From Streptococcus gallolyticus (GTDB lineage Bacteria > Bacillota > Bacilli > Lactobacillales > Streptococcaceae): a stretch of DNA of 56,785 bases. Where the stretch lies: positions 1 through 56,785 of the forward strand of contig NZ_NETH01000010.1 in the NCBI RefSeq assembly GCF_003337175.1, read 5' to 3'. Numbering within the stretch: position 1 is the first letter of the stretch; each line of letters starts with the position of its first letter. The translations under genes and the position numbers were made by a program. Under the pieces are notes generated by a model that had not been told where the DNA came from, ran no database searches, and worked only from the letters and a program-made list of their open reading frames with translations. Shown piece by piece: positions 1 through 7,565 of the stretch.

Positions 1-485
1 TGTCCAAACTCTCTTTCAAATTCCGGATAAATTTCCGCACGCTCGCGGATATCCCTCCGAAAAGCTTGTTTGCCACGTTTTTCGGCCTTACCATTGGGTT
101 TACGTTTTCCCTTCCATGGTAAATCCTCTTTCTTGAAGATGCCACGGTCAGCTAGGCGATAAAGAGTTCTCATAGAGCAAGGGATTTTATCGGGATAAGT
201 TCCTTTGACAACATCCAAACTCCAATTAAGTTCTAAATGTCTTTGAATAAAATCTTGTTCACTTTGAGTGAGTTGAGTCTTACGACGACCACAACGTTTC
301 TTGTTGGCCTTGTAGTTCTTGTAGTAATCATAGGCCGTGTGACCAGTCTTGAGGTAAGCAATGACCTTATAAATCGTTTGTCTTGATCTTTTGAGGGATT
401 GACAAATATCGCTAATAGGTATTCCCTCTTTGTAATAAGCCTCTATCATTACAAGCTCGGTTGTGGTAAGATGAGTATAGGTCAT
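1..485 (-). CDS. IS30-family transposase, N-terminal part (cut by window edge)
   Basis: An open frame runs leftward from an ATG at 483-485 to the window edge without a stop. It begins MTYTHLTTTELVMIEAYY and continues with a helix-turn-helix region (ISDICQSLKRSRQTIYKVI, about residues 24-42). This is the DNA-binding N-terminus typical of IS30-family transposases, which cut and paste small insertion sequences through a DDE catalytic domain; that domain would lie beyond the window. A good ribosome binding site (GAAAGGAAC) lies about 8 bases upstream of the ATG. About 160 residues are visible, so I cannot say whether the full gene is intact. IS30 family is my best assignment from the N-terminus alone. 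Confidence 0.8.
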   Translation of the reverse strand, partial: MTYTHLTTTELVMIEAYYKEGIPISDICQSLKRSRQTIYKVIAYLKTGHTAYDYYKNYKANKKRCGRRKTQLTQSEQDFIQRHLELNWSLDVVKGTYPDKIPCSMRTLYRLADRGIFKKEDLPWKGKRKPNGKAEKRGKQAFRRDIRERAEIYPEFEREFG

Positions 486-570
486 TTATGTTAGTTCCTT
501 TCAGACAAATGTGGTGTTTATCTGAGCCTAACATAGATGGCTTTTTTCTGTCTAGCTTAATTTTACAAAT
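1..570 (-). mobile_element. IS30-like insertion sequence, 5' end
   Basis: The element holds the truncated transposase and about 85 bases of upstream non-coding DNA. Its outer boundary lies probably near 545-570, where an AT-rich stretch precedes a clear change to repeat-type intergenic sequence. I could not define the terminal inverted repeat because the other end is outside the window. Confidence 0.5.
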
Positions 571-605
571 TGGGTTTTGAAAAATTCCCCCACCATCCCC
601 CTTGA

Positions 606-740
606 AAATAAAGAAAAGGGAGTGGGACAAATAAAATCTCCAGTGGAGACTCAGACTGAAGACAAAGCCCTTAGAAACGGTTGTTCCCAAGGACTTTGTC
701 TTCAATCTGACTATTCTTTTAGAATAGTGTTTTTTAGCAC
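606..740. repeat. Intergenic repeat with long inverted repeats (GGGAGTGGGACA type)
   Basis: The block starts with GGGAGTGGGACA, a motif also present in variant form at 9611-9625. It folds into a long imperfect hairpin (653-672 with 689-710, about 21 pairs, one mismatch inside the main arm). A second perfect 7-bp hairpin (711-717/721-727) follows, with a T run, so it can act as a plus-strand terminator. No coding function is apparent. The family resembles dispersed intergenic repeats I associate with streptococcal genomes; that identity is from memory and unverified. Confidence 0.55.
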
Positions 741-778
741 TCAATATAAAACGTTCGTTATAACTAAAAAATTTGTCA

Positions 779-856
779 AACAAAAAGCCGAACCGTCCCA
801 TCTCCTACCGCAGCCACAAAGTCTGTTTCAAGGGGAGTTAGAAAGGTTCTGCCTTT
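779..856 (-). ncRNA. Putative structured small RNA, copy 1
   Basis: On the minus strand a -10 box TATAAT (863-868) would start transcription near 856, two bases before a GGCAGAACC/GGTTCGGCT stem that closes the element and is followed by TTTTTGTTT. The core (802-842) is nearly identical to a second copy at 1504-1542: a 27-base identical segment plus 12 more bases, separated by a 2-base indel. The closing arms differ completely in sequence between the copies yet pair in both, which supports a conserved RNA fold. No reading frame fits. It could also simply be a terminator for the toxin gene ending at 908. I do not recognise the family. Confidence 0.6.
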
Positions 857-907
857 AATCATATTATACACTAATCTTTCCTTTTTACCACACTTAATAA
901 AGGACTT

Positions 908-1177
908 TTAGTTTTTGTAAATATCTTTTCTATGTCCGATTTCAATAGCAAGAATAACTAATTCATCGTCCATAATATCACAAATAACTCTATAATTTCC
1001 TATTCGGTAATGCCATAAGCTTTTGAATTGATCTGTTAGTACTTTTCCAATTTGTCTAGGGTTCTCTAAACCATCAAGGTGTTTCTTCATGTCTTTAGCA
1101 AGCATAAGCCTTACATGCTTATCCATTTTATTTAGTTGTTTCTTGACCTTGTCACTAACAACCAATCTATAAGTCAT
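908..1177 (-). CDS. RelE/ParE-superfamily toxin
   Basis: Translation from the ATG at 1175-1177 gives an 89-residue protein beginning MTYRLVVSDKVKKQLNKMDK. The pattern is that of RelE-like toxins: an N-terminal strand, two helices rich in Lys, then strands with LWHYRIGNYRVICDI and a C-terminal IEIGHRKDIYKN. In the family this fold is a ribosome-dependent mRNA interferase or gyrase inhibitor; the conserved Arg and C-terminal HRKDIY segment fit the RelE branch. Its start overlaps the antitoxin stop by 11 bases, so the two are translationally coupled. An upstream TTG would add nine residues, but the ATG matches family N-termini better. Confidence 0.85.
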   Translation of the reverse strand: MTYRLVVSDKVKKQLNKMDKHVRLMLAKDMKKHLDGLENPRQIGKVLTDQFKSLWHYRIGNYRVICDIMDDELVILAIEIGHRKDIYKN

Positions 1178-1394
1178 TTTCAAACTCCTCAATAATATCA
1201 TCAATAGAGTGAGTAACAGGATTCTTTTTGAATTCTTTTAATGCTTTAATACCTGTTTCATAATCTAGTTGTTCTTCAATTTGTTCAGCTAAAGCTGTTT
1301 TAAACAATTCTGATAATGTTTTTCCTGTATGGATAGAGTAGCTTTTAAAAAGTTCTTCTTCGTTTTTATTTAGTCTAAGTGATACGATTGACAT
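1167..1394 (-). CDS. RelB/DUF6290-type antitoxin
   Basis: The 75-residue protein begins MSIVSLRLNKNEEELFKSYS, the signature of ribbon-helix-helix antitoxins: an N-terminal strand that binds DNA, then KTLSELFKTALAEQIEEQ as a helix. The acidic C-terminus (HSIDDIIEEFENDL) would wrap the toxin. I chose the ATG at 1392-1394 because it has a GAGAGG ribosome site 8 bases upstream; a start 14 codons earlier would lie in the promoter. The protein should neutralise the following RelE-like toxin and, with it, repress the promoter at 1421-1449, as in related systems. Confidence 0.85.
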   Translation of the reverse strand: MSIVSLRLNKNEEELFKSYSIHTGKTLSELFKTALAEQIEEQLDYETGIKALKEFKKNPVTHSIDDIIEEFENDL

Positions 1395-1420
1395 AATGTG
1401 TACCTCTCTTTCTGTAATAC

Positions 1421-1449
1421 ATTGTACAACAATCAACTGAAATAATCAA
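1421..1449 (-). promoter_or_regulatory. Promoter of the toxin-antitoxin operon
   Basis: Minus-strand TTGATT (1444-1449) and TACAAT (1421-1426) are separated by exactly 17 bases. The -10 sits in a palindromic TTGTACAA, a plausible operator for the RHH antitoxin. The next base positions lead to the antitoxin ribosome site. Confidence 0.7.
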
Positions 1450-1481
1450 ATTTTAAAGCTTTACTTCCCATTCATTTTAAA

Positions 1482-1555
1482 CAAAAAAGCAGAAGTGACC
1501 TACCTCCTACCGCAGACAAAGTCTGTTTCAAGGGGAGTTAGACCACTTCTACTTC
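1482..1555 (-). ncRNA. Putative structured small RNA, copy 2
   Basis: On the minus strand TACAAT (1562-1567) predicts a start near 1555, and a 10-bp closing stem (1544-1553 with 1488-1497, one G-U pair) begins two bases later. The distance from -10 box to stem is the same as in copy 1. Inside are CAGAC/GTCTG and CTCC/GGAG pairings, and the stem ends in TTTTTTGTTT. Both copies have a TRGTAA hexamer 16-17 bases upstream of the -10 box. The core contains CTCCCCTT, which could pair with Shine-Dalgarno sequences. It lies after the gpmA terminator, so an independent transcript is likely. Confidence 0.62.
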
Positions 1556-1602
1556 ACTTACATTGTACATCACTCTTTTTAATTTTACTATAAATAATAT
1601 AA

Positions 1603-1634
1603 AAAGCACTCTAGGAGTGAACCTAGAATGCTTT
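1603..1634 (-). terminator. Terminator of gpmA
   Basis: A hairpin AAAGCATTCTAGG/CCTAGAGTGCTTT followed by TTTAT on the minus strand lies 38 bases after the gpmA stop codon. Confidence 0.85.
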
Positions 1635-1672
1635 CATATCAAGGGTTTTAGCCCTTATAATCTACTATCAGA

Positions 1673-2365
1673 TTATTTACCAAGGTAGTATTCGTTTGTA
1701 ACGTTTAATTTTTCGTCGAATTCGAATACAAGTGGTGGGAAGTTAGGGATTTCAACATCCATAATTTCGTCATCTGACAATTGTTTGATGTGTTTTACAA
1801 GAGCGCGGATTGAGTTACCGTGTGCACCTACAAAGACGTTTTTACCGTCTTTAAGAGCTGGAGCGATTTTATCTTCCCAGAATGGAAGAGCGCGTTCCAA
1901 AGTAACTTTCAAGTTTTCAGCATCTGGAATTACTGTGTCGTCAAGGTTAGCGTAACGACGGTCAGTGTGTGCTGAATATTCGTCATCTTTAGCCATAGCT
2001 GGTGGCAATACATCGTATGAACGACGCCAGATGTGAACTTGTTCGTCACCCCATTTTTCAGCAGCTTCAGCTTTGTTTTGACCAGTCAAACCACCGTAGT
2101 GACGTTCGTTCAAGCGCCATGATTTTTCAACTGGAACCCAAAGTTGGTCAGCAGCCTCAAGAGCAAGGTTAGTTGTTTTGATAGCGCGTTTAAGAACTGA
2201 AGTGAAAGCAAGGTCAAATTCGATTCCTGCTTCTTTAATCAATTTACCAGCTTCAATAGCTTGTTTTGTACCTTCTTCTGAAAGGTCAACATCAGCCCAA
2301 CCAGTGAAAAGGTTAGCTTTGTTCCATTCAGATTGACCGTGGCGTGCAAACACTAATTTTACCAT
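1673..2365 (-). CDS. gpmA: 2,3-bisphosphoglycerate-dependent phosphoglycerate mutase
   Basis: This 230-residue enzyme interconverts 3- and 2-phosphoglycerate in glycolysis and gluconeogenesis. The catalytic signature [12 protein letters not shown] is at residues 4-15, with His9 the residue phosphorylated in the family. Arg60 and the [11 protein letters not shown] segment (82-92) bind substrate, and GAHGNS near residue 180 supplies the second catalytic His. The length matches the dPGM family (about 230-250). An AAAGGAG ribosome site precedes the ATG. The gene appears monocistronic, with a strong terminator downstream and a structured leader of about 140 bases upstream. Confidence 0.97.
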   Translation of the reverse strand: MVKLVFARHGQSEWNKANLFTGWADVDLSEEGTKQAIEAGKLIKEAGIEFDLAFTSVLKRAIKTTNLALEAADQLWVPVEKSWRLNERHYGGLTGQNKAEAAEKWGDEQVHIWRRSYDVLPPAMAKDDEYSAHTDRRYANLDDTVIPDAENLKVTLERALPFWEDKIAPALKDGKNVFVGAHGNSIRALVKHIKQLSDDEIMDVEIPNFPPLVFEFDEKLNVTNEYYLGK

Positions 2366-2438
2366 TAGATAAAGTCTCCTTTAAAGTAATACAAAGGCTA
2401 TTAACGCACAGCGAAAAATAGGTATTACTATCAGTCCA

Positions 2439-2511
2439 GCGACTTGATAAGTTAGACTATTTTTGGCTCAGCATTCTAGCCATATTAATTATTACGACCA
2501 GATAAAGTCGC
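2439..2511 (-). promoter_or_regulatory. Structured leader upstream of gpmA
   Basis: A 7-bp stem GCGACTT/AAGTCGC (2439-2445 with 2505-2511) encloses an inner TGGCT/AGCCA hairpin (2464-2468/2478-2482). It lies about 75-145 bases upstream of the gpmA start. A possible -10 TAGAAT precedes it around 2525. It may be an mRNA leader structure; function is unknown. Confidence 0.35.
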
Positions 2512-2579
2512 TTACCCTTACTATTCTACCCAAAAAGCTGTAAAAAAGCTAGTAAAATTACTAATTTTCTCTAAAAGAC

Positions 2580-2900
2580 TCAATGTCCGCTGGTCATTTT
2601 TAAACCGATAATTCCAATGACAGCCAAAATCAAAAAAAGGGAGGCAAGCGGCGATAATTGGTCTTTCAGAAAGATAATTCCAACAACTACTGTTCCGATT
2701 GCACCAATCCCTGTCCAAATCGGATAAGCAAGACTCATTGGAAGGTCCTTTAACGCACGCGCTAAAAAGACAAAGCTTAAAACCATTCCAAGAATGGTTA
2801 CCATTGAGTAGCCAAACCTGCTAAAATTCTCACTTAATGTCATACTCGTTGCCCAAACAACCTCCAATATTCCTGCTAAAATCAAATAAATCCACATCAT
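2580..2900 (-). CDS. SMR-family small multidrug/guanidinium exporter (SugE/Gdx-like)
   Basis: A 106-residue membrane protein with four hydrophobic segments, as in the small multidrug resistance family. The N-terminus MMWIYLILAGILEVVWATSM contains the family's essential Glu in the first helix (LEVVWA), with LSMAYPIWTGIGAIG-like residues in the third segment. SMR proteins work as antiparallel dimers exchanging protons for cations such as guanidinium or quaternary ammonium ions. The E-V-V-W-A context fits the SugE/Gdx branch better than EmrE. I start it at the ATG pair 2895-2900, which follows AAGGAGAG by six bases; a frame open 31 codons further would run through the leader hairpins. Confidence 0.85.
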   Translation of the reverse strand: MMWIYLILAGILEVVWATSMTLSENFSRFGYSMVTILGMVLSFVFLARALKDLPMSLAYPIWTGIGAIGTVVVGIIFLKDQLSPLASLFLILAVIGIIGLKMTSGH

Positions 2901-2922
2901 TTTGCTCTCCTTTTCCTTGATA

Positions 2923-3016
2923 AAATAAAAAAATGGCAACAACACCATTTCTTTATCCAAAAGGATATCCCTACGAAATGATGTTATCGCCATTCCCCAC
3001 TTTCCGAGGAAAGTGG
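2923..3016 (-). promoter_or_regulatory. Attenuator-like leader of the SMR exporter gene
   Basis: A promoter with TTGATT (3046-3051) and TATAGA (3023-3028), spaced by 17, would start RNA at about 3016. That RNA opens with a perfect 9-bp hairpin (2997-3005/3008-3016). A 20-bp stem follows (2932-2951/2975-2994, three G-U pairs) and ends in a run of seven T, a classic terminator, before the gene's ribosome site. A terminator between promoter and gene implies conditional read-through. I do not recognise a known riboswitch: no ykkC-type or ACGR-loop guanidine motif is visible. Confidence 0.6.
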
Positions 3017-3022
3017 TAGCTT

Positions 3023-3051
3023 TCTATATGATTGATGTTATTATAAATCAA
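3023..3051 (-). promoter_or_regulatory. Promoter of the SMR exporter leader
   Basis: TTGATT and TATAGA separated by 17 bases on the minus strand, 120-150 bases upstream of the SMR start codon and immediately before the first leader hairpin. Confidence 0.6.
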
Positions 3052-3059
3052 ATTATTTT

Positions 3060-4943
3060 TTATGTCAATGTCATGGTACGCATGGCATTCAAGGTTGCGA
3101 GAATCGTTACTCCTACATCTGCAAAAATTGCTAGCCACATATTCGCCATTCCAAGGCTCGCTAGTAATAAAACTAGAACTTTGATACCAATTGAGAATAT
3201 GATGTTTTCATGAGCAATGCGAATGGTCTTGCGAGCAATCTTAATCGCTTTGGCAATCTTTGACAATTGGTCGTTCACGACAACCACATCTGCCGCTTCA
3301 ATGGCAACATCACTTCCTAGACCACCCATGGCAACTCCAACATCAGCTCTGGCTAAAACTGGTGCATCGTTGATACCGTCACCGACAAAGCCAACTGTGG
3401 TACGTGGTGATTTTTTAGCAAGATATTTTTCAAGTTCATCAACCTTATCTGTTGGTAATAGCTCCGCTTGGTAGTCTGTGATGCCCAGCTCATCAGCGAT
3501 TTTTTCCGCAACTGTACGGCGGTCTCCTGTCAACATCACCAGATATTTAACGCCAACTTGTTTGAATTGTTCCAAAGCTTCCTTGGTGTCTGACTTGATG
3601 CAATCAGAAATCACAATGTGCCCTGCGTACGCTCCGTCAATAGCAACATGAACGATTGTTCCAACTTTACTACAAGCCTTCCATTTTGCCCCTAGGCTAT
3701 CCATGAATTTGGTATTTCCGACAGCAACATTATGTCCGTTAATAATAGCGCTGACGCCATATCCTGACTTTTCTGTCACGTCTGTAATGGAACAAGCATC
3801 TGCTTCTTTTTCATAAGCTTCGCGAAGCGATTGGGCAATTGGGTGAGTTGAAAAACGTTCCACATGACTGGCTAAATGTAACAACTGCTCATCCGTAATA
3901 TCATTGGGATGAAGTGCCGTTACTTCAAAAACACCTTCTGTCAATGTCCCAGTTTTATCAAAAAGCAAACTCTCAAGTGAAGCTAGACTTTCCAAATAAT
4001 TAGACCCTTTAACCAATACACCTGCTTTTGAACAAGCTCCCAATCCTCCAAAAAAGCTCAAAGGAATTGAAATCACAAGCGCACACGGACACGAAATCAC
4101 AAGGAAAGTCAATGCACGGCTAAACCATTCTGGGAAATTCCCAGCAAAATCACCAGAAATAAGAGGTGGCAAAACAGCCAAAATCACCGCTGCAATCACC
4201 ACAGTTGGCGTATAAACAGCCGCAAATTTTGTCATGAAATGCTCACTTTTTGACTTGTTAGCAGCAGAATTTTCCAGTAAATCCAGAATCTTGCTTAGCG
4301 TTGAATCCTTTACAGAATGCAAAACTTTAACACGAATAACCCCTGTCATGTTAATCATTCCTGAAAGCACTTGGTCACCAACTTGAACCGTTTGTGGTAA
4401 GCTTTCACCTGTCAAAGCCGCTGTATCAACAGAGGATTCACCAGCAATCAAAATACCGTCTATGGCCACTTTTTCTCCAGGATGGATAGAAATGACTTGC
4501 CCTTCTTGCACTTCTTGTGGGTCAATATCAACTACCTCATCGCCTTTTTCTAAGTGAACAAGGTCTGGGCGTAAATTTAACAATTCAGCAATTGATTTTT
4601 CGCTGCTACCTTCTGCAATATGTTCAAATAATTCACCAACTTGGTAAAATATCATGACAAAAACAGCTTCCGCAAACTCAGATTCATTTGTCATAAAGCT
4701 CAAGACAAATGCTCCTAACGTTGCTATCGTCATCAAAAAGTGTTCGCTGAAAACTTTTCCCTTACTGATTTTCAGCACCGCTTTTCTTAAAACATCATAC
4801 CCAGCAATAAGATATGGTATGGCGTAAAGTGCAGCCTGTACTGGTAAAGATGGCTGTGTTGCCTTTACCACTCCAAAAACTAGCAAAAATCCTAAAGTCG
4901 CTAGTAAAATCCGTCCAAGGGATTTTTTGTTTTTTTCTGACAT
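3060..4943 (-). CDS. Zn/Cd-type P1B ATPase metal exporter
   Basis: A 627-residue heavy-metal P-type ATPase that pumps divalent metal out of the cell using ATP. Visible hallmarks are the transmembrane CPC motif (SCPCALVIS, about residue 290), the phosphorylated Asp in DKTGTLTEG (about 333), the HP motif in STHPIAQSL, and the hinge GDGINDAPVLARADVGVAMG. There is no N-terminal HMA metal-binding domain: the protein starts with a short Lys-rich tail and a membrane segment, which explains the length below 700. It lies two bases after an ArsR-family gene whose sensor site is of the zinc type, so Zn/Cd/Co export is the likely role. CadA/ZntA/ZosA-like names all apply; I cannot choose the metal. Confidence 0.9.
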   Translation of the reverse strand: MSEKNKKSLGRILLATLGFLLVFGVVKATQPSLPVQAALYAIPYLIAGYDVLRKAVLKISKGKVFSEHFLMTIATLGAFVLSFMTNESEFAEAVFVMIFYQVGELFEHIAEGSSEKSIAELLNLRPDLVHLEKGDEVVDIDPQEVQEGQVISIHPGEKVAIDGILIAGESSVDTAALTGESLPQTVQVGDQVLSGMINMTGVIRVKVLHSVKDSTLSKILDLLENSAANKSKSEHFMTKFAAVYTPTVVIAAVILAVLPPLISGDFAGNFPEWFSRALTFLVISCPCALVISIPLSFFGGLGACSKAGVLVKGSNYLESLASLESLLFDKTGTLTEGVFEVTALHPNDITDEQLLHLASHVERFSTHPIAQSLREAYEKEADACSITDVTEKSGYGVSAIINGHNVAVGNTKFMDSLGAKWKACSKVGTIVHVAIDGAYAGHIVISDCIKSDTKEALEQFKQVGVKYLVMLTGDRRTVAEKIADELGITDYQAELLPTDKVDELEKYLAKKSPRTTVGFVGDGINDAPVLARADVGVAMGGLGSDVAIEAADVVVVNDQLSKIAKAIKIARKTIRIAHENIIFSIGIKVLVLLLASLGMANMWLAIFADVGVTILATLNAMRTMTLT

Positions 4944-4945
4944 TG

Positions 4946-5260
4946 TCAGTCCTCCTCATAATGCTCCACGACGGAATCTAAAACCTGACTGATATGCTTG
5001 TCAGCCAAAGCATAAATCTGATTTTTTCCTTCACGTCGTACAGATACAATTTTCAGATTTTTCAACAAGGTCAATTGGTGTGAAATAGCTGATGGGCTCA
5101 TTTGCAAAATAGCTGCCAGCTCACTAGATTTTAACTCACCTTGGCTTAGACACCAAATAATTTGTAAACGTGTCGCATTTCCCAAAGCCTTGAAAAAATC
5201 TGAAACATTTTCCAACAGCTCTCCCTCAAGCAACTGTTGTGTTTGGCTATCTTCTATCAT
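4946..5260 (-). CDS. ArsR/SmtB-family metal-sensing repressor
   Basis: This 104-residue winged-helix protein has a recognition segment ELKSSELAAILQMSPSAISHQL (about 43-64), typical of ArsR/SmtB repressors. The C-terminal helix carries D-K-H followed ten residues later by H-x-x-E (ADKHISQVLDSVVEHYEE), the spacing of the alpha-5 zinc site in SmtB and CzrA. No Cys-based alpha-3 site is present, so zinc or cobalt rather than cadmium or lead is the likely inducer. The gene precedes the metal ATPase by two bases and should repress that operon until metal binds. A palindromic operator overlaps its promoter at 5282-5313. Confidence 0.9.
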   Translation of the reverse strand: MIEDSQTQQLLEGELLENVSDFFKALGNATRLQIIWCLSQGELKSSELAAILQMSPSAISHQLTLLKNLKIVSVRREGKNQIYALADKHISQVLDSVVEHYEED

Positions 5261-5281
5261 CTAAAATTACTCCAATATCAA

Positions 5282-5313
5282 TTTATAAAACACTTGAACA
5301 ATTGCTCAATTGT
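5282..5313 (-). promoter_or_regulatory. Promoter and probable ArsR operator
   Basis: On the minus strand TTGAGC (5304-5309) and TATAAA (5282-5287) are 16 bases apart. A perfect 7-2-7 palindrome ACAATTG-CT-CAATTGT (5298-5313) covers the -35 box, and the surrounding TTGAACAATTGCTCAA matches the TGAACA-type operators of SmtB/CzrA repressors. Confidence 0.7.
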
Positions 5314-5427
5314 TTTATAATTAAGATATAACACTTTTACCGCTTTTTTTCAAGGAAATACTGGATTTTTTCCAAAAATAAGAAATTTGTGCTACAATTC
5401 TTGTATATACAATTTTTGGAGGTAGTA

Positions 5428-6423
5428 ATGAAAGCTTTTGCACTTACAGACAGCTCACAGCGAGCGATTTCTGATTTAGCAATAATAGATATTCCAAAAC
5501 CTAAGATGTCAGCGGACGACGTTCTCGTCAAAGTGATCACTGTCGGGCTTAATCCTATCGATTTCAAAGTTATCGAAAACGGTGTTGACGCTTGGACATT
5601 TCCGCATATCATCGGTATGGATGTTGTCGGAGAAATCGTTGAGCTTGGTGAGCATGTCACTCAATTTCAAATTGGTGACCGTGTGGCTGGGCATGACAAT
5701 TTAACCAAACAAGGTTGCCTAGCTGAATTTGCCAGCGTCCCTGCTTACCAATTAACCAAAATTCCTGACGGCATTTCTCATACTGACGCTGCTGCACTAC
5801 TCTGTAATGGATTGACCGCTTATCAGGCACTATTTCGTAAAGCAACACTCGCTAACAAGAAAACAATTCTCATTCATGCAGGAAGTGGCGGTGTTGGGAG
5901 CATTGCCATTCAATTAGCCAAAATGGCTGGCTTGACGGTTTATACCACAGCTTCAACTGCTAAGGTTGATTTTGTCAAATCGCTCGGTGCAGATATCGTG
6001 ATTGATTACAAGACCGAAAATGTTAGTAGGCGAATTGCCGAACTCACTAACGGATTTGGTGTTGACATGATTATCAATACCATTGGTAAAGACGAATCAA
6101 CCGAAGATTTGAAACGATTAGCTTATAATGGCAGTCTAATTGCGGTTGTTTCGCCACCACGCATTGACAATCCAAGTGACTTATTTAGCCGAGCCTTAAG
6201 CATTAATGTCTTAAATCTTGGCGGCGCTCATTTATCACACAATCCTCAACAAACCCAAGACCTTGCAACAATGACCGAAGAACTCTTTGCCCTTGTTCAA
6301 GAGCAAAAAGTAAAAGCCCTTGTTAGCCAAATATTCCCATTTGAACAAACAAAAGAGGCTTTACAACTGATAAAAGACCGAAACGTTACAGGAAAACTGG
6401 TTATTGATATGAATTTAAACTAA
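5428..6423 (+). CDS. Zinc-independent alcohol dehydrogenase / quinone oxidoreductase family
   Basis: A 331-residue medium-chain dehydrogenase/reductase. The N-terminal GroES-like half includes GLNPIDFKV and GMDVVGEIVELG; the NAD(P)-binding half has the glycine-rich AGSGGVGSIAIQLAK (about 147-161). The usual zinc-liganding Cys set is missing, which places it with NADPH:quinone oxidoreductase-like enzymes rather than zinc alcohol dehydrogenases. The substrate is unknown. I start at the ATG at 5428 because GGAGG lies six bases upstream. A -10-like TACAAT at 5393-5398 suggests its own promoter, divergent from the metal-efflux operon. Confidence 0.85.
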   Translation: MKAFALTDSSQRAISDLAIIDIPKPKMSADDVLVKVITVGLNPIDFKVIENGVDAWTFPHIIGMDVVGEIVELGEHVTQFQIGDRVAGHDNLTKQGCLAEFASVPAYQLTKIPDGISHTDAAALLCNGLTAYQALFRKATLANKKTILIHAGSGGVGSIAIQLAKMAGLTVYTTASTAKVDFVKSLGADIVIDYKTENVSRRIAELTNGFGVDMIINTIGKDESTEDLKRLAYNGSLIAVVSPPRIDNPSDLFSRALSINVLNLGGAHLSHNPQQTQDLATMTEELFALVQEQKVKALVSQIFPFEQTKEALQLIKDRNVTGKLVIDMNLN

Positions 6424-6522
6424 AAACGTTCGGAAATAACTTGCTTTCCTTCTAACTAAATAGTAAAATAAAGGTGGCTTAAAGATATCTTTCTAGCCAC
6501 TACACTATTCTTGGAGGACTTT

Positions 6523-7458
6523 ATGGTTTCAACAGCAACAAAAATTGGTGCTTTTGATTTTGACAATTGTTTCATGAATGCCGCTGGCGTTTATTGCATG
6601 ACACGTGAAGAATTGGCAGAAATTGATGCCTCTGCAGCTGGTTCTTTCGTTACAAAAACAGGAACATTGACAGCACGCGCTGGTAATCCTGAACCACGTT
6701 ATGCAGACACTAGCCTTGGTTCAATTAACTCAATGGGCTTACCAAATAACGGTTTTCAATATTATCTTGACTACGTTACAGAGCTCCAAAATACGCCAAA
6801 TAGCAAACATCATTTCTTATCACTTGTTGGCATGTCCGAAGAAGAAACACATACCATTCTTAAAGCCGTCCAAGATTCTGACTACCAAGGATTGGTGGAA
6901 TTAAACCTCTCTTGTCCAAACGTTCCAGGTAAACCACAAATCGCCTATGATTTTGACACAACAGAGACAATTTTAAGAGATATTTTTACTTATTTCACTA
7001 AACCGCTTGGTGTGAAATTACCACCTTACTTCGACATTGCTCATTTTGACCGAGCAGCTGCGATTTTCAATCAATTTCCACTCACTTTTGTGAATTGTAT
7101 CAATTCTATCGGAAATGGTTTGATTATCGAAGACGAAACCGTGCTTATCAAACCTAAAAATGGCTTTGGCGGTATTGGTGGCGACTATGTCAAACCTACG
7201 GCGCTTGCTAATGTCCACGCTTTTTACCAACGCCTTAACCCATCTATCCAAATCATCGGAACAGGCGGTGTCAAAACAGGGCGTGATGCTTTCGAGCACA
7301 TCTTGTGTGGCGCTAGCATGGTTCAACTAGGGACAATTTTACACCAAGAAGGTCCAGCAGTCTTTGAACGTATGACGAATGAACTAAAAGCCATTATGGA
7401 AGAAAAAGGCTACAAAAGCCTTGAAGATTTCCGTGGCAAATTAAAATATATTGATTAA
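6523..7458 (+). CDS. pyrD: Dihydroorotate dehydrogenase, class 1A (fumarate-dependent)
   Basis: This 311-residue cytosolic enzyme oxidises dihydroorotate to orotate in pyrimidine synthesis, using FMN and fumarate. The loop [12 protein letters not shown] (about 127-138) contains the catalytic Cys of class 1 enzymes. The FMN-binding C-terminus has [22 protein letters not shown]. The length equals that of the Lactococcus PyrDA enzyme as I recall it. GGAGG at 6513-6517 supports the ATG at 6523; a TTG four codons earlier overlaps the ribosome site. The gene stands alone, followed by a strong terminator. Confidence 0.95.
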   Translation: MVSTATKIGAFDFDNCFMNAAGVYCMTREELAEIDASAAGSFVTKTGTLTARAGNPEPRYADTSLGSINSMGLPNNGFQYYLDYVTELQNTPNSKHHFLSLVGMSEEETHTILKAVQDSDYQGLVELNLSCPNVPGKPQIAYDFDTTETILRDIFTYFTKPLGVKLPPYFDIAHFDRAAAIFNQFPLTFVNCINSIGNGLIIEDETVLIKPKNGFGGIGGDYVKPTALANVHAFYQRLNPSIQIIGTGGVKTGRDAFEHILCGASMVQLGTILHQEGPAVFERMTNELKAIMEEKGYKSLEDFRGKLKYID

Positions 7459-7473
7459 ATATCACAAAAGCCA

Positions 7474-7508
7474 AAAAGCATCTGAGACAATGTCCCAGAT
7501 GCTTTTTT
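7474..7508. terminator. Terminator between pyrD and dtpT (bidirectional)
   Basis: AAAAAGCATCTG pairs with CAGATGCTTTTTT around a short loop. T runs flank both ends, so it can stop both convergent transcripts. Confidence 0.85.
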
Positions 7509-7565
7509 CTTTCTATTATTTTCACCTCAGAAAGATATGAGTTTTGATAATAAGTTATTTCCTAT

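Noticed and set aside
412-858. Two overlapping frames of 129 and 93 codons around 412-858
   Set aside because: They run through the IS end, repeat hairpins and the small-RNA copy, have no ribosome sites and no protein-like composition.
779-1555. CiaR-type csRNAs as identity for the two small RNAs
   Set aside because: No TTTAAG-N5-TTTAAG CiaR repeat precedes either copy, and the core does not look like csRNA.
2580-2993. Longer SMR protein starting 31 codons upstream
   Set aside because: The extension encodes the leader hairpins; the ATG at 2900 has the better ribosome site and the family N-terminus.
2923-3016. Known guanidine riboswitch before the SMR gene
   Set aside because: No ykkC core, no paired ACGR loops of the mini-ykkC class; only hairpin plus terminator.
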